From the NCBI RefSeq assembly GCF_004785665.1, contig NZ_SRPJ01000006.1, positions 1 through 64,000 on the forward strand: a stretch of DNA of 64,000 nucleotides, written 5' to 3'. The notes beneath the pieces are model-generated. The model was not told the origin of the DNA, did no database searches, and was given only the letters and a program-made list of their open reading frames with translations. Numbering within the stretch: the first letter of the stretch is position 1; each line of letters begins with the position of its first letter. Shown here in pieces: positions 17,342 through 27,918 of this stretch. Position numbers and translations under genes: made by a program. The stretch is from Staphylococcus pragensis. GTDB lineage: Bacteria; Bacillota; Bacilli; Staphylococcales; Staphylococcaceae.

Positions 17342-19141
17342 GTGGATAAGTTAAGCGCAAGAGGACGTTTACTTATATTAATTTTAATCGATTCATTAAT
17401 CGTAGCGTTCTCGGTTTTCATTTGTTATAACATTTTAGAACCTTTTTTCGACGGATACTCTAATAAAATTTTGATTCTAACAGCAATTATATTATTAATA
17501 TCGCATCATGTTTTTGCATATATATTTAATTTATATCACCGAGCTTGGGAATATGCGAGCGTTAATGAATTACTACTTATTGTTGAGGCAGTGACTTGTT
17601 CAATTTTAATTACTATGGTTTTAGTGCCTATATTTACTGGCCACCCACCATTCTTCAGATTGTATTTAATAACTTGGATGATGCATTTAATTTTAATTGG
17701 TGGTTCACGTATTTCTTGGAGAGTTGCGCGTGGTTTTGTAGTTGGAAAACAAGAAAAGAAAAAGCCTACATTAGTTGTAGGTGCTGGGCGCGGGGGTTCA
17801 TTATTAATTCGACAAATGTTAAGAAGTCCAGAAATGGGGTTAGAACCCGTTTTAGCGGTTGATGATGATCCTAAAAAGCGTAAATTAACTATAGCTGGAG
17901 GAGTTAAAGTACAAGGTACAATTAACGACATTCCTAATTTAGTAAATAGATTTAGAATTAAAAGAATAATTATTGCTATACCTACTCTTAAACCAGAACG
18001 TTTAAAAGAAATTAATAATATTTGTAATAGTACTGGTATTGAATTATTTAAAATGCCAAATATTGAACAAGTATTAGCTGGAGAACTCGAAGTTAATCAA
18101 TTAAAACGAGTTGAGGTTGAAGATTTACTTGGCCGTGAGCCAGTAGAATTGGATATGGCAATGATTTCTAAAGAACTTACTCATAAAACAGTTATGGTTA
18201 CAGGAGCCGGGGGTTCCATAGGTTCTGAAATATGTCGACAAGTTTGCAAGTTCCAACCAGAAAAAATTATTTTATTGGGACACGGAGAAAATAGTATTTA
18301 TCTTATTCACCAAGAATTAACAAATATGTATAAAGATAAAATTGAAGTTATACCTATTATAGCGGATGTACAAAATGGAGATCGTATTCAAGAAGTAATG
18401 GATACATATAAACCATATGCTGTTTATCATGCAGCCGCACATAAACATGTTCCATTGATGGAATACAATCCTATAGAAGCATTCAAAAATAACGTATTAG
18501 GTACAAGAAATGTTGCAACTGCAGCTAAAAATGTAGGTGTAAGAAAGTTTGTAATGGTATCGACTGATAAAGCAGTTAATCCGCCAAATGTAATGGGTGC
18601 CTCTAAACGTGTAGCAGAAATGGTAGTCCAAAGTTTAAATGCTGAAAAATGTGTAACTGATTTTGTTGCTGTACGTTTCGGAAATGTTTTAGGATCCCGT
18701 GGTTCAGTAATTCCTTTATTTAAGAAACAAATTGCTGCAGGCGGACCGGTAACTGTAACACACCCAGATATGACTAGATATTTTATGACTATTCCAGAAG
18801 CATCAAGATTAGTACTTCAAGCGGGAGCCTTAGCGAAAGGTGGAGAAGTATTCGTATTAGATATGGGAGAACCAGTTAAAATTGTTGATTTAGCAAGAAA
18901 CTTAATTAGACTCAGTGGGAAAACTGAAGAAGAAATTCCAATTAAGTTTAGTGGTATCAGACCAGGTGAAAAGATGTATGAAGAATTATTAAACGAAAAC
19001 GAAATACATCCTGAACAAGTATACGAAAAAATCTACCGTGGTAAAGTAAGGGATTTCTCAAAAGAAGAAGTAGATGCGATTGTTAGTGATTTAGCAAATG
19101 ACTTTAAAAAAGAAAAAATTATTAAGATAGCTAATGAATAG
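17342..19141 (+). CDS. capD: CapD, membrane UDP-GlcNAc 4,6-dehydratase (PglF-like)
   Basis: Predicted 599-residue protein starting at GTG (AGGGGG site 7 nt upstream; the nearby ATG 17338 is out of frame). Residues 1 to about 115 contain four membrane helices. A first Rossmann-like CoA-binding domain follows (LVVGAGRGGSL) and then the dehydratase domain from about residue 280 with VTGAGGSIGSE, and the active-site region NPPNVMGASKR. Family members (CapD, PglF, WbpM) convert UDP-GlcNAc to the 4-keto-6-deoxy sugar. In S. aureus the product is reduced by CapN to D-FucNAc, but no capN is present here; pglE and pglD later in the operon are the likely users of the product. Confidence 0.93.
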   Translation: MDKLSARGRLLILILIDSLIVAFSVFICYNILEPFFDGYSNKILILTAIILLISHHVFAYIFNLYHRAWEYASVNELLLIVEAVTCSILITMVLVPIFTGHPPFFRLYLITWMMHLILIGGSRISWRVARGFVVGKQEKKKPTLVVGAGRGGSLLIRQMLRSPEMGLEPVLAVDDDPKKRKLTIAGGVKVQGTINDIPNLVNRFRIKRIIIAIPTLKPERLKEINNICNSTGIELFKMPNIEQVLAGELEVNQLKRVEVEDLLGREPVELDMAMISKELTHKTVMVTGAGGSIGSEICRQVCKFQPEKIILLGHGENSIYLIHQELTNMYKDKIEVIPIIADVQNGDRIQEVMDTYKPYAVYHAAAHKHVPLMEYNPIEAFKNNVLGTRNVATAAKNVGVRKFVMVSTDKAVNPPNVMGASKRVAEMVVQSLNAEKCVTDFVAVRFGNVLGSRGSVIPLFKKQIAAGGPVTVTHPDMTRYFMTIPEASRLVLQAGALAKGGEVFVLDMGEPVKIVDLARNLIRLSGKTEEEIPIKFSGIRPGEKMYEELLNENEIHPEQVYEKIYRGKVRDFSKEEVDAIVSDLANDFKKEKIIKIANE

Positions 19142-19151
19142 GAGAGTTAAT

Positions 19152-20174
19152 ATGTTTAAAGATAAAGTATTATTAATTACTGGTGGGACAGGATCATTCG
19201 GGAACGCTGTTATGGAAAGATTTCTAGACACAGATATTAAAGAAATTAGAGTGTTTTCAAGAGATGAAAAAAAACAAGATGATATGAGAAAGAAATATAA
19301 TAACCCTAAATTAAAATTTTATTTAGGTGACGTTAGAGATTCTCATAGTGTAGAAACAGCGATGAGAGAAGTTGATTATGTATTTCATGCAGCTGCTCTT
19401 AAACAAGTCCCTTCATGCGAATTTTTCCCAATGGAAGCTGTCAAAACAAATATTATCGGTACAGAAAATGTTTTACAAAATGCGATACGTAATAATGTTA
19501 AAAAAGTGATTTGTTTATCAACAGATAAAGCTGCCTATCCTATTAATGCAATGGGAATTTCTAAATCAATGATGGAGAAAGTCTTCGTAGCTAAATCTAG
19601 AAATGTAGATAGCGATCAAACGTTAATTTGTGGTACGAGATATGGTAATGTGATGGCATCTAGAGGTTCAGTAATTCCATTGTTTATTGATAAAATTAAA
19701 GCAGGGGAACCATTAACAGTTACTGATCCAAATATGACTAGATTTTTAATGAGTTTAGAAGAAGCAGTTGAATTAGTTGTCCATGCATTTAAGCATGCTA
19801 AAACTGGCGATATTATGGTTCAAAAAGCACCAAGTTCAACTGTAGGAGACTTAGCAGAAGCGCTTCTACAATTATTTGAGGCTGATAATGAAATTAAAAT
19901 TATCGGAACAAGACATGGTGAGAAAAAAGCAGAAACATTATTAACTAGAGAAGAATATGCTCAATGTGAAGATATGGGGGATTACTTCCGTGTACCAGCA
20001 GATTCTAGAGATTTAAACTACAGTAAATATTATGAAAATGGCAGTGAAAAAATTACAGAAGCTTATGAATACAACTCAGATAACACTAACATCTTAACTG
20101 TAGAAGAAATTAAAGAAAAATTGTTATCTTTAGAATATGTAAGAACTGAATTAAATAATTATAAAAAAGGTTAG
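19152..20174 (+). CDS. capE: CapE, UDP-GlcNAc dehydratase/5-epimerase
   Basis: Predicted soluble SDR-family enzyme of 340 residues; the ATG at 19152 follows an AGGAGAG site, 10 nt after capD. Visible: LITGGTGSFGNAV nucleotide-binding loop, HAAALKQVP, STDKAAYPINAMGISKSMME active-site segment and GTRYGNVMASRGSVIP. CapE performs 4,6-dehydration with 5-epimerisation of UDP-GlcNAc, the first step to UDP-L-FucNAc, followed by CapF and CapG, which are the next two genes. Confidence 0.94.
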   Translation: MFKDKVLLITGGTGSFGNAVMERFLDTDIKEIRVFSRDEKKQDDMRKKYNNPKLKFYLGDVRDSHSVETAMREVDYVFHAAALKQVPSCEFFPMEAVKTNIIGTENVLQNAIRNNVKKVICLSTDKAAYPINAMGISKSMMEKVFVAKSRNVDSDQTLICGTRYGNVMASRGSVIPLFIDKIKAGEPLTVTDPNMTRFLMSLEEAVELVVHAFKHAKTGDIMVQKAPSSTVGDLAEALLQLFEADNEIKIIGTRHGEKKAETLLTREEYAQCEDMGDYFRVPADSRDLNYSKYYENGSEKITEAYEYNSDNTNILTVEEIKEKLLSLEYVRTELNNYKKG

Positions 20175-20185
20175 GAGAGTTTATA

Positions 20186-21295
20186 TTGAAAATCGTTATA
20201 ACAGGCTCAAACGGATTTGTAGGTAAAAACCTTAAAGAAGATTTGAAAGCGACTACGGATAATGAAATTCTTGAAATAAATAGACAAACTAGCTCTGAAG
20301 ATTTAAAAAAACACTTATTAGAAGCTAATTCAGTAGTACATTTAGCTGGAATTAACCGTCCTCAAAGAGAAGAAGAATTTAAAGAGGGTAACGTAGATTT
20401 CTTAAGCAAAGTTTTAGAAATTCTAAAAGAAAACCCGAAAAAACCAGATGTGATTTTATCATCTTCAATTCAAGCTGCTAACGATAATCCGTATGGAAAT
20501 AGTAAACGACAAGGTGAAGATGTACTTGAACAATTTTCAAAAGAAAATGGTAATAAAGTATTAATTTATCGTTTACCTAATTTATTCGGTAAATGGTGTA
20601 AACCAAATTATAACTCAGTCATCGCAACGTTTTGCCATAAAATTGCTAGAGATGAAGAAATTCAAGTTAACGATGAAAATGTAGTTCTCCAATTAAATTA
20701 TATTGATGATGTTATAAAAGAGTTTAAAAATGCCATTGATGGTCATCCAAATATTGAAGACGGAGAACCAAAAGTACCAAATGTCTTTGAAGTGAAACTA
20801 GGTAACATTGCTAAATTATTATATGAGTTTAAAGATATTGCGAATAAAAAATCATTACCTAATACTAAGGAGCCATTTGAGAAAGCATTATATAGTACAT
20901 ATTTAAGTTATCTTCCAGAAGATGGCTTTAGTTATCCATTAAAGATGAATGTTGATAATAGGGGTTCATTTACTGAGATTTTTAAGACGCCTGACAGAGG
21001 ACAATTTTCAGTAAATATTTCTAAACCTGGCATAGTTAAGGGTAATCATTGGCATCATACTAAAAATGAAAAATTCTTAGTAGTATCTGGAAAAGGTGTA
21101 ATACGCTTTAGAAAAATTGGAAGTAATGAAATAATTGAATATCATGTTTCTGGCGATAATCTAGAAGTAGTTGATATTCCAGTTGGTTACACACATAATA
21201 TTGAAAACTTAGGTGATACTGACATGGTAACAATCATGTGGGTAAACGAAATCTTTGATCCAAATAATCCAGACACATACTTTTTGGAGGTCTAA
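20186..21295 (+). CDS. capF: CapF, bifunctional epimerase/reductase for L-FucNAc
   Basis: Predicted 369-residue enzyme starting at TTG with AGGAGAG upstream. The N-terminal SDR domain has VITGSNGFVGKNL and PYGNSKRQGED; the C-terminal cupin domain has GNHWHHTKNEKFLVVSGKG. In S. aureus the cupin does the C3 epimerisation and the SDR domain reduces C4 with NADPH. The product is then epimerised by CapG to UDP-L-FucNAc. Both domains look intact and length matches. Confidence 0.95.
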   Translation: MKIVITGSNGFVGKNLKEDLKATTDNEILEINRQTSSEDLKKHLLEANSVVHLAGINRPQREEEFKEGNVDFLSKVLEILKENPKKPDVILSSSIQAANDNPYGNSKRQGEDVLEQFSKENGNKVLIYRLPNLFGKWCKPNYNSVIATFCHKIARDEEIQVNDENVVLQLNYIDDVIKEFKNAIDGHPNIEDGEPKVPNVFEVKLGNIAKLLYEFKDIANKKSLPNTKEPFEKALYSTYLSYLPEDGFSYPLKMNVDNRGSFTEIFKTPDRGQFSVNISKPGIVKGNHWHHTKNEKFLVVSGKGVIRFRKIGSNEIIEYHVSGDNLEVVDIPVGYTHNIENLGDTDMVTIMWVNEIFDPNNPDTYFLEV

Positions 21296-21298
21296 ATA

Positions 21299-22426
21299 AT
21301 GAAAAAGTTAAAATTAATGACAATTGTTGGTACAAGACCAGAAATTATTAGATTGTCAGCAACAATTAAAGCTTGTGACAAATATTTTAATCAAGTATTA
21401 GTGCATACTGGGCAAAACTATGATTATACATTAAATCAAGTGTTCTTTGAGGATTTAGAATTAAGAGAGCCTGATCATTATTTAGAAGCTGTGGGTAGTC
21501 ATTTAGGCGAAACTATGGGAAATATCTTGGCTAAATCATACGAAGTATTAGCTGAGGAACAACCAGATGCATTATTAATTTTAGGTGATACAAATAGTTG
21601 TTTAGCAGCAGTATCAGCAAAAAGACTTAAAATTCCTGTATTCCATATGGAAGCAGGTAATAGATGCTTTGACCAAAATGTACCTGAAGAAATTAATCGT
21701 AAAATTGTTGACCATGTAAGTGATGTGAACTTACCATACACAGAACATAGTAGACGTTACTTATTGGATGAAGGTTTCCAAAAACAAAATATTTTTGTTA
21801 CTGGTTCACCTATGAAAGAAGTTTTAGATGAATATGCTTATAAAATTAATGAAAGCGATATTTTAAATAAATTAGAATTAGAATCTCAAAAATACATTTT
21901 AGTTTCAGCTCATCGTGAAGAAAATATTGATAATGAGAAAAATTTCTTATCATTAATGAATGCAATTAATGATATTGCTGAAAAATATCAAATTCCAGTT
22001 ATTTATTCTACACACCCTAGAAGTTGGAAAAAAATTGAGGAAAGAAACTTTAAATTCCATCCATTAGTTAGACAATTAAAACCATTTGGTTTCTTTGATT
22101 ATAATGCACTTCAAAAAAATGCATTTGTAGTTTTATCTGATAGCGGGACTTTATCTGAAGAATCATCAATTTTAAAATTCCCAGGAGTTTTAATACGTAC
22201 TTCAACTGAAAGACCCGAAGTACTTGATAAAGGTACAGTAATTGTAGGTGGTATTTCATATGATAACCTTGTTCAATCTGTTGAATTAGCTAAATCTATG
22301 CAAGAAAATGATGAACCAATGATTGATGCTATTGATTATAAAGATACGAATGTATCAACTAAAGTGGTAAAAATCATCCAAAGTTACAAAGACATTATTA
22401 ATCGTAATACTTGGAGAAAATCATGA
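21299..22426 (+). CDS. capG: CapG, UDP-N-acetylhexosamine 2-epimerase
   Basis: Predicted GT-B-fold epimerase of 375 residues, 3 nt after capF. Landmarks: [52 protein letters not shown] and [12 protein letters not shown]. It epimerises C2 in the last step to UDP-L-FucNAc. The paralogue at 27919 (CapP) is assigned instead to ManNAc because CapG proteins have the AGNRCF motif where CapP has AGLRT. Confidence 0.94.
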   Translation: MKKLKLMTIVGTRPEIIRLSATIKACDKYFNQVLVHTGQNYDYTLNQVFFEDLELREPDHYLEAVGSHLGETMGNILAKSYEVLAEEQPDALLILGDTNSCLAAVSAKRLKIPVFHMEAGNRCFDQNVPEEINRKIVDHVSDVNLPYTEHSRRYLLDEGFQKQNIFVTGSPMKEVLDEYAYKINESDILNKLELESQKYILVSAHREENIDNEKNFLSLMNAINDIAEKYQIPVIYSTHPRSWKKIEERNFKFHPLVRQLKPFGFFDYNALQKNAFVVLSDSGTLSEESSILKFPGVLIRTSTERPEVLDKGTVIVGGISYDNLVQSVELAKSMQENDEPMIDAIDYKDTNVSTKVVKIIQSYKDIINRNTWRKS

Positions 22427-23046
22427 TTAATAAAGTATTAGGTTTATTAAAATCTCCATCTTCAAAAGAAAAAAATATAAGAGTTAATAGATTAGCTTAC
22501 GTTAAAAATTCAACTTTTGAAGGAAATAATTATATAGACCGATTTTGTAAAATAAGAAATTCATCTATAGGGAAATATAGTTACATTGGTTTTGGTAGTG
22601 ACTTTAATAATGTAGAGATTGGGAACTATTGCTCAATCTCTTCTGATGTAAAGATGGGCTTAGGAAAGCATCCAGTCGATTATTTCAGTAGTTCACCGGT
22701 ATTTTATTCGAATAATAATCCTTTTGGAACTAAAGAAGCATATTTAAAATTCGATGAAAATCCTAAAAAAACAATTATTGAACATGATGTTTGGATTGGA
22801 GCTAACGTTATTATTCTTGATGGAGTAAGAATCGGAACCGGAGCTATAGTAGCCACAGGCTCTGTAGTTACAAAAGATATTGCTCCTTATGAAGTCGTAG
22901 GTGGGGTGCCTGCAAAGATAATAAAAAAAAGATTTGATGAAGATACTATCGCCCAGTTACTTGAAAGCAAATGGTGGACTATGAATCCTAAAACTTTAAA
23001 AAACGAAAACTTTACTCTAAATAATTTAAAAGTTTCAAAGGAATAG
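22423..23046 (+). CDS. Left-handed beta-helix acyltransferase (CapH-like)
   Basis: Predicted 207-residue hexapeptide-repeat transferase. The ATG overlaps the capG stop (ATGA), with GGAG 6 nt upstream. Repeats such as [21 protein letters not shown] and the C-terminal [21 protein letters not shown] belong to the xenobiotic/capsule O-acetyltransferase group; His in HPVDYF and the closing WW segment are typical. By position (after capG) and length it corresponds to S. aureus CapH, an O-acetyltransferase, but the acceptor sugar is not predictable. Confidence 0.8.
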   Translation: MINKVLGLLKSPSSKEKNIRVNRLAYVKNSTFEGNNYIDRFCKIRNSSIGKYSYIGFGSDFNNVEIGNYCSISSDVKMGLGKHPVDYFSSSPVFYSNNNPFGTKEAYLKFDENPKKTIIEHDVWIGANVIILDGVRIGTGAIVATGSVVTKDIAPYEVVGGVPAKIIKKRFDEDTIAQLLESKWWTMNPKTLKNENFTLNNLKVSKE

Positions 23047-23056
23047 GAAGAGATTA

Positions 23057-24169
23057 ATGAAAATTTTAAATATAGTATCTAGTAACATTGTTCAAGACCC
23101 TAGAATTTTGAAACAAATGGAAACTATTAAAAATATTACTAACACTCATTTAATGGTTGGTATGAATAATAAAAATGTTACTGAAGAGCGTTTAAAAAAT
23201 TTAGATTTTAAATATAAATTGCTTGGAGAAAAAAGTGATAACAATTCAATCTTTAGTAAATTGTTAAAGAGAATAAATTTTGCCAGAGGAGTTATTAGAC
23301 AAATTAAAAGATATAAACCTGATGTTATTCATGCAAATGATTTTGACGTATTATTAATGGTTTATTTAAGTGGTTATAAAAAGGCGAATATCATTTTTGA
23401 TGCGCATGAAATTTATGCAAAAAATTCTTTTATCAATAAATTTTCAATTATTTCTAAAACTGTTGAAATAATTGAAAAGTTCATAATTGATAAAAGAGTA
23501 AATTCATTTATAACTGTTAGTCATGCTGCAAAATTATACTATGAAAAAAAAGGCTATAAAAAAACCCCGTATGTTATAACTAATGCGCCTATTATTAAAG
23601 AAAATAGGGTTTTTGAGGAAAAAGAAAAGATAAATGAAATAGTATATCAAGGCCAAATAGTAGCTAATAGAGGATATGAAGAATTTGTAAAAGCTGCTAC
23701 ATATCATAGAGATGGACCCTTATATATAGTAAGAGGATTTGGTCCATTAGAGAGTGAGATTAAGCATTTAATTGAAAGTACAAATGCTCATGCTAAAATC
23801 GATGATCCTGTTGAAGTGAAAGAATTAGTAGATAAATTAACTGAAAGTGATATCGGTGTAGTACTTACTAAGCCAATATCTATTAATTATGAATATACTG
23901 TATCTAATAAAATATTTGAATGTATACATGCTGGTCTTCCAGTGATATTATCCCCTGTAAAAGAGCATCATTATCTCAATAATGAATATAATTTCGGGAT
24001 AGTTATTGAAGAAGTTACACCACAAAATATTTTTGAAGCAGTTCAAAGCTTAATAAATGATAAAAGTTTGTATAATAAACTAAGAAAAAATGCAATTGAG
24101 GCTTCTCAAAAATTGAATTGGCAAAATGAAAGCAAAAAATTAGTTGAATTGTATAGAAAATCAGTTTAG
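23057..24169 (+). CDS. GT4-type glycosyltransferase of capsule synthesis
   Basis: Predicted cytosolic GT-B glycosyltransferase of 370 residues. The acceptor domain begins MKILNIVSSNIVQDPRILKQ; the mid region has DVIHANDFDVLL and FDAHEIYAK; the donor domain has VYQGQIVANRGYEEFV and the nucleotide-binding helix SNKIFECIHAGLPVIL. It should add one of the two sugars that follow the CapM-transferred residue. Substrate is not determined by sequence. Strongly AT-rich, like its neighbours. Confidence 0.85.
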   Translation: MKILNIVSSNIVQDPRILKQMETIKNITNTHLMVGMNNKNVTEERLKNLDFKYKLLGEKSDNNSIFSKLLKRINFARGVIRQIKRYKPDVIHANDFDVLLMVYLSGYKKANIIFDAHEIYAKNSFINKFSIISKTVEIIEKFIIDKRVNSFITVSHAAKLYYEKKGYKKTPYVITNAPIIKENRVFEEKEKINEIVYQGQIVANRGYEEFVKAATYHRDGPLYIVRGFGPLESEIKHLIESTNAHAKIDDPVEVKELVDKLTESDIGVVLTKPISINYEYTVSNKIFECIHAGLPVILSPVKEHHYLNNEYNFGIVIEEVTPQNIFEAVQSLINDKSLYNKLRKNAIEASQKLNWQNESKKLVELYRKSV

Positions 24170-24185
24170 TGAAAGAAGGAGTAGA

Positions 24186-25346
24186 ATGAAATATTTTATG
24201 CTATGCTCAATAATAAGTATGAACTTATTTATTGTAGTATCAACTTTATTTAGCCAAGTCTTTCACTTAAATATAATTATGTTGTATTATCCAGTCATGA
24301 TTTTAGTAACAGTTGGTACTATTGGATATTGTATATTTAATATACTATTATCTAAAAAACTTCCTATTGGAGTAATAGTATTATTAACAATATCTATTCT
24401 GATTTTAATAGCGTATTTTGTATCGCCACATAATTCGGAAAGATTATCCAAAAATACTATAAGATTTTTTATATTATGGTGTGTTAGTGCCTCAATAGCT
24501 GGTATTTACATTAAAAGTATCTCTAGAAAAAAAGTGGAAAGTTTTTTTAAGATAATATTTATTATTTTTTCAATGACGTTTTTATTTGTAATCTTAATTC
24601 CATATTTACTTGGTAAATTACCTACTCCAGTAGTTTTTGGGTTAATGAATTATCAAAATGCGTCATACATATCTGCATTTACTGTTGGATTAGGATGTTA
24701 TCTTATTTTAAAAGGCGATTTAAAGCACAGAAATTTTTATGTTTTTATGACAATTATTACATTTCCTTCTGTTTTTATCCCTGGAGGTAGAGGAGGAGCA
24801 ATTCTATTAATACTTTACTCTCTATTAACAATTGTACTTATAACATTTAAAAGAAATATCTCTTTTTATCTTAAAATCGCAATTTACACGGTAGCTTTTT
24901 TAGCTAGTGCTGCATTACTAATTTTTGTTAGTAATGGAGATAATAGGACTTTTTCTTATATAAAAAACGGTAGCTTTGATATTAATGGAACTTCTGGCAG
25001 AGGACCAATCTATGAAATGAGTTTACATTATATTTCTGAAAAACCATTAATAGGGTATGGCCCATTTAATTATTATCATTTGATTGATAATATACCACAC
25101 AATATTGTTTTAGAAATGTTATTATCGTATGGATTTCTAGGACTAATAATTTTAGTTTTTCTAATAATTTTAGTTCTTATAAAATTCTTTACTCATTACG
25201 ATAAAAACTCAATAGACTTATTAGTCGTTTTTATTACTATTTACCCTATAACAATGTTAATGTTTAGTACAAATTATTTAGTAGTGGGTGAATTATGGTT
25301 TGCTGTATTTTACTTTTTAACTAAGGAACGGAATCAAAATGTCTAA
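24186..25346 (+). CDS. wzy: Capsule repeat-unit polymerase (Wzy-like)
   Basis: Predicted integral membrane protein of 386 residues with about ten helices; the ATG at 24186 has GAAGGAG upstream. The large loop containing RTFSYIKNGSFDINGTSGRG and then IGYGPFNYYHLIDNIPHNIVLE matches the O-antigen ligase/polymerase domain (the PHN segment is typical). In a Wzx/Wzy pathway it joins lipid-linked repeat units on the outer face of the membrane. Overlaps the flippase gene by 8 nt. Confidence 0.82.
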   Translation: MKYFMLCSIISMNLFIVVSTLFSQVFHLNIIMLYYPVMILVTVGTIGYCIFNILLSKKLPIGVIVLLTISILILIAYFVSPHNSERLSKNTIRFFILWCVSASIAGIYIKSISRKKVESFFKIIFIIFSMTFLFVILIPYLLGKLPTPVVFGLMNYQNASYISAFTVGLGCYLILKGDLKHRNFYVFMTIITFPSVFIPGGRGGAILLILYSLLTIVLITFKRNISFYLKIAIYTVAFLASAALLIFVSNGDNRTFSYIKNGSFDINGTSGRGPIYEMSLHYISEKPLIGYGPFNYYHLIDNIPHNIVLEMLLSYGFLGLIILVFLIILVLIKFFTHYDKNSIDLLVVFITIYPITMLMFSTNYLVVGELWFAVFYFLTKERNQNV

Positions 25347-26535
25347 GAAATTATTTATAATCGACACTTTAAAAACTATTTCAAGTTCGTTATTGATTGC
25401 ACTAGGCTTACAATTTATTTCTTATCCATTTATTCATAGAATACTTGGTGATAAAAGTTTTGGACAAATACTAACAATATACACAATAATCACTATTAGT
25501 AGTGTAGTTCTAGGAAATACGCTTAATAATATTCGATTAATTAATGTCGATTATTATTCCGCTGATTATTACTATTCGAAGTTTCGCAAAGTATTACACA
25601 TTTCAGTATTAATTGAAACATTAATTTTGTTCATTATTTTTCAATTGTTTTTTAATTTAGGGATTTTAGAAACAATATTAATATTAGTAGTTAACTATTT
25701 GATGTGCTTAAGAGTATACTTAAATGTCTTTTTTAGAATGAAGCTTGATTACAATAAAATATTGTATGTTGCTATTATTCAATTTGTAGGTATGATGATT
25801 GGACTTTTAATCTTTTTCTTAATTCATTATTGGGTTCTTATATTTTTAGTTAGTGAATCTTTCGCTCTATTATATACATTTTATGAGTTGAGAAAGGTTA
25901 AAGCTAAATCTCAAGATTCTAATTCAAAGCCAATAGTAAAAGACTTTATTATGTTATTTAGTACAAATGGCCTAAATAATATTAATTTGTATTTAGATCG
26001 TTTAATAATTTTGCCAATTATTGGAGGGAAAGCTGTAACATTAGCCTTTTTAGCAACATTTATTGGGAAAATGTTAGCTACGTTTATGTCTCCAATTAAT
26101 AATGTACTATTATCTTATATCTCAGTAAATTCTAACTTAAATAAGTTTAAGCAATACGTTAATGTAAACCTCATTAGTTTTGCAGCTATGCTAATAGTAT
26201 TGATAATAAGTTATCCATTAACTATCTTTGTAGTTTCTAAATTATATCAAACAGATGTAAATAATATTAAAAGCTTTATTATTATAGGAAATTTGGGTGT
26301 TTTAATTAATTCAGTTACTATAGCTATACAAGCTCTTAATACGCGATATGCATCAATTACAAAACAAGCTAATTACATAGGTGTGCATACTGTTATTTAC
26401 ATTTTGTTAAGTATATTCTTTACTAATATTTATGGCTTGGCAGGCTTTTTTGGAACAATGCTTATTTTAAATTTAATTAAATTTCTAGTATTAAATACAA
26501 TTGGTTTTAGAAATGCAAAAAAGAGCACAGTTTAA
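25339..26535 (+). CDS. wzx: Repeat-unit flippase (Wzx/MOP superfamily)
   Basis: Predicted membrane protein of 398 residues with 12 or so helices, starting inside the end of the polymerase gene. MOP/Wzx features: an N-terminal amphipathic start, LQFISYPFIHRILGDKSFGQI (the conserved RILG..YG-like loop), and LYLDRLIILPIIGG in the second half. It should flip undecaprenyl-linked repeat units across the membrane. Corresponds in role to S. aureus CapK. Confidence 0.82.
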   Translation: MSKKLFIIDTLKTISSSLLIALGLQFISYPFIHRILGDKSFGQILTIYTIITISSVVLGNTLNNIRLINVDYYSADYYYSKFRKVLHISVLIETLILFIIFQLFFNLGILETILILVVNYLMCLRVYLNVFFRMKLDYNKILYVAIIQFVGMMIGLLIFFLIHYWVLIFLVSESFALLYTFYELRKVKAKSQDSNSKPIVKDFIMLFSTNGLNNINLYLDRLIILPIIGGKAVTLAFLATFIGKMLATFMSPINNVLLSYISVNSNLNKFKQYVNVNLISFAAMLIVLIISYPLTIFVVSKLYQTDVNNIKSFIIIGNLGVLINSVTIAIQALNTRYASITKQANYIGVHTVIYILLSIFFTNIYGLAGFFGTMLILNLIKFLVLNTIGFRNAKKSTV

Positions 26536-26603
26536 TAAATTTATTTTAAAATTTTACATGTAATAAACACACAAAATACACTTTAAATATGGAGGATTTG
26601 AAA

Positions 26604-27875
26604 TTGAAATTAACAGTAGTAGGATTAGGATATATTGGATTACCGACTTCAATTATGTTTGCAAAACACGGTGTAGATGTATTAGGTGTAGATATTAACC
26701 AAAAGACAATTGACAGTTTACAAAATGGTAGGGTGAATATTGAAGAACCAGGACTACAAGAAGTTTTTGAAGAAGTACTTGACAAAGGAAAATTAAAAAT
26801 ATCAACTAAACCGGCAGAAGCCGATGCTTTCATCATTTCAGTTCCAACACCAAATAATGATGATGAGTATGAATCTTGTGATATATCAATTGTATTAAGT
26901 GCAGTAAATAGCATTCTTCCTTCTCTAAAAAAAGGAGATACGATTATTGTCGAGTCTACAATTGCACCACGTACAATGGATGATCATGTAAAACCTCTTA
27001 TTGAAAAAGAAGGATTTACTATTGGTGAAGACGTTTATTTAGTTCATTGTCCAGAACGTGTTTTACCAGGAAAAATTTTAGAGGAATTAGTGTACAACAA
27101 TCGAATTATTGGTGGTGTCACTCAAAACTGTGTTGAAGCAGGTAAACGTGTATATAGTACTTTTGTAAAGGGAGAAATGATTGAAACGAATGCGCGTACT
27201 GCTGAAATGAGTAAACTAATGGAAAATACTTATCGTGATTTAAATATCTCATTGGCTAATGAATTAACTAAAATTAGTAATAATTTAGGTATTAATGTTT
27301 TAGATGTTATTGAAATGGCTAATAAACATCCACGTGTAAATATTCATTCTCCAGGGCCAGGAGTTGGGGGACACTGTTTAGCAGTGGATCCATATTTCAT
27401 CATTGCTAAAGATCCTGAAAACTCACCATTAATTCAAACTGGACGAAAAATTAACCGTTCTATGCCTAAATATGTAGTTGAAAATGTTAAACGTATTTTA
27501 TCAGAAATAAATAATCCTAAAGTTACAGTGTTTGGTCTAACATATAAAGGGGATGTAGATGATATTCGCGAATCACCAGCATTTGATATTTATAAATTAT
27601 TACAGGAAGAAAATCTAGAAGTAACTGCTTATGATCCACACGTAGAATTAGATTTTGTAGAAAAAGATATTAAAAAAGCAACTAAAGATTCATCACTTGT
27701 TTTAATACTTACTGACCATTCAGAATTTAAATCGTTTGATGATAGTGAATTTGAAAATATGAAAAATAAAATCATTTTTGATACAAAAAATGTTGTTAAG
27801 TCTAAATTTGATAAGGTTTCTTACTTTAATTATGGCAATTTATATGAAACTAAAAATATTGAACTAAAAAAGTAA
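26604..27875 (+). CDS. capO: CapO, UDP-ManNAc dehydrogenase
   Basis: Predicted cytosolic enzyme of 423 residues. I use the TTG at 26604 (GGAGG 8 nt upstream); the ATG at 26589 overlaps that site. It reads MKLTVVGLGYIGLPTS at the Rossmann loop, TMDDHVKPLIE in the middle, the catalytic cysteine in GVGGHCLAVDPYF and FGLTYKGDVDDIRESPAF near the C-terminal domain. It oxidises UDP-ManNAc to UDP-ManNAcA with two NAD. In S. aureus it is a CapB phosphorylation target. Pairs with capP, 43 nt downstream. Confidence 0.93.
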   Translation: MKLTVVGLGYIGLPTSIMFAKHGVDVLGVDINQKTIDSLQNGRVNIEEPGLQEVFEEVLDKGKLKISTKPAEADAFIISVPTPNNDDEYESCDISIVLSAVNSILPSLKKGDTIIVESTIAPRTMDDHVKPLIEKEGFTIGEDVYLVHCPERVLPGKILEELVYNNRIIGGVTQNCVEAGKRVYSTFVKGEMIETNARTAEMSKLMENTYRDLNISLANELTKISNNLGINVLDVIEMANKHPRVNIHSPGPGVGGHCLAVDPYFIIAKDPENSPLIQTGRKINRSMPKYVVENVKRILSEINNPKVTVFGLTYKGDVDDIRESPAFDIYKLLQEENLEVTAYDPHVELDFVEKDIKKATKDSSLVLILTDHSEFKSFDDSEFENMKNKIIFDTKNVVKSKFDKVSYFNYGNLYETKNIELKK

Positions 27876-27918
27876 TTTAGTATAACAGTTACAATATTCA
27901 ATATGTAAGGGGTATAAA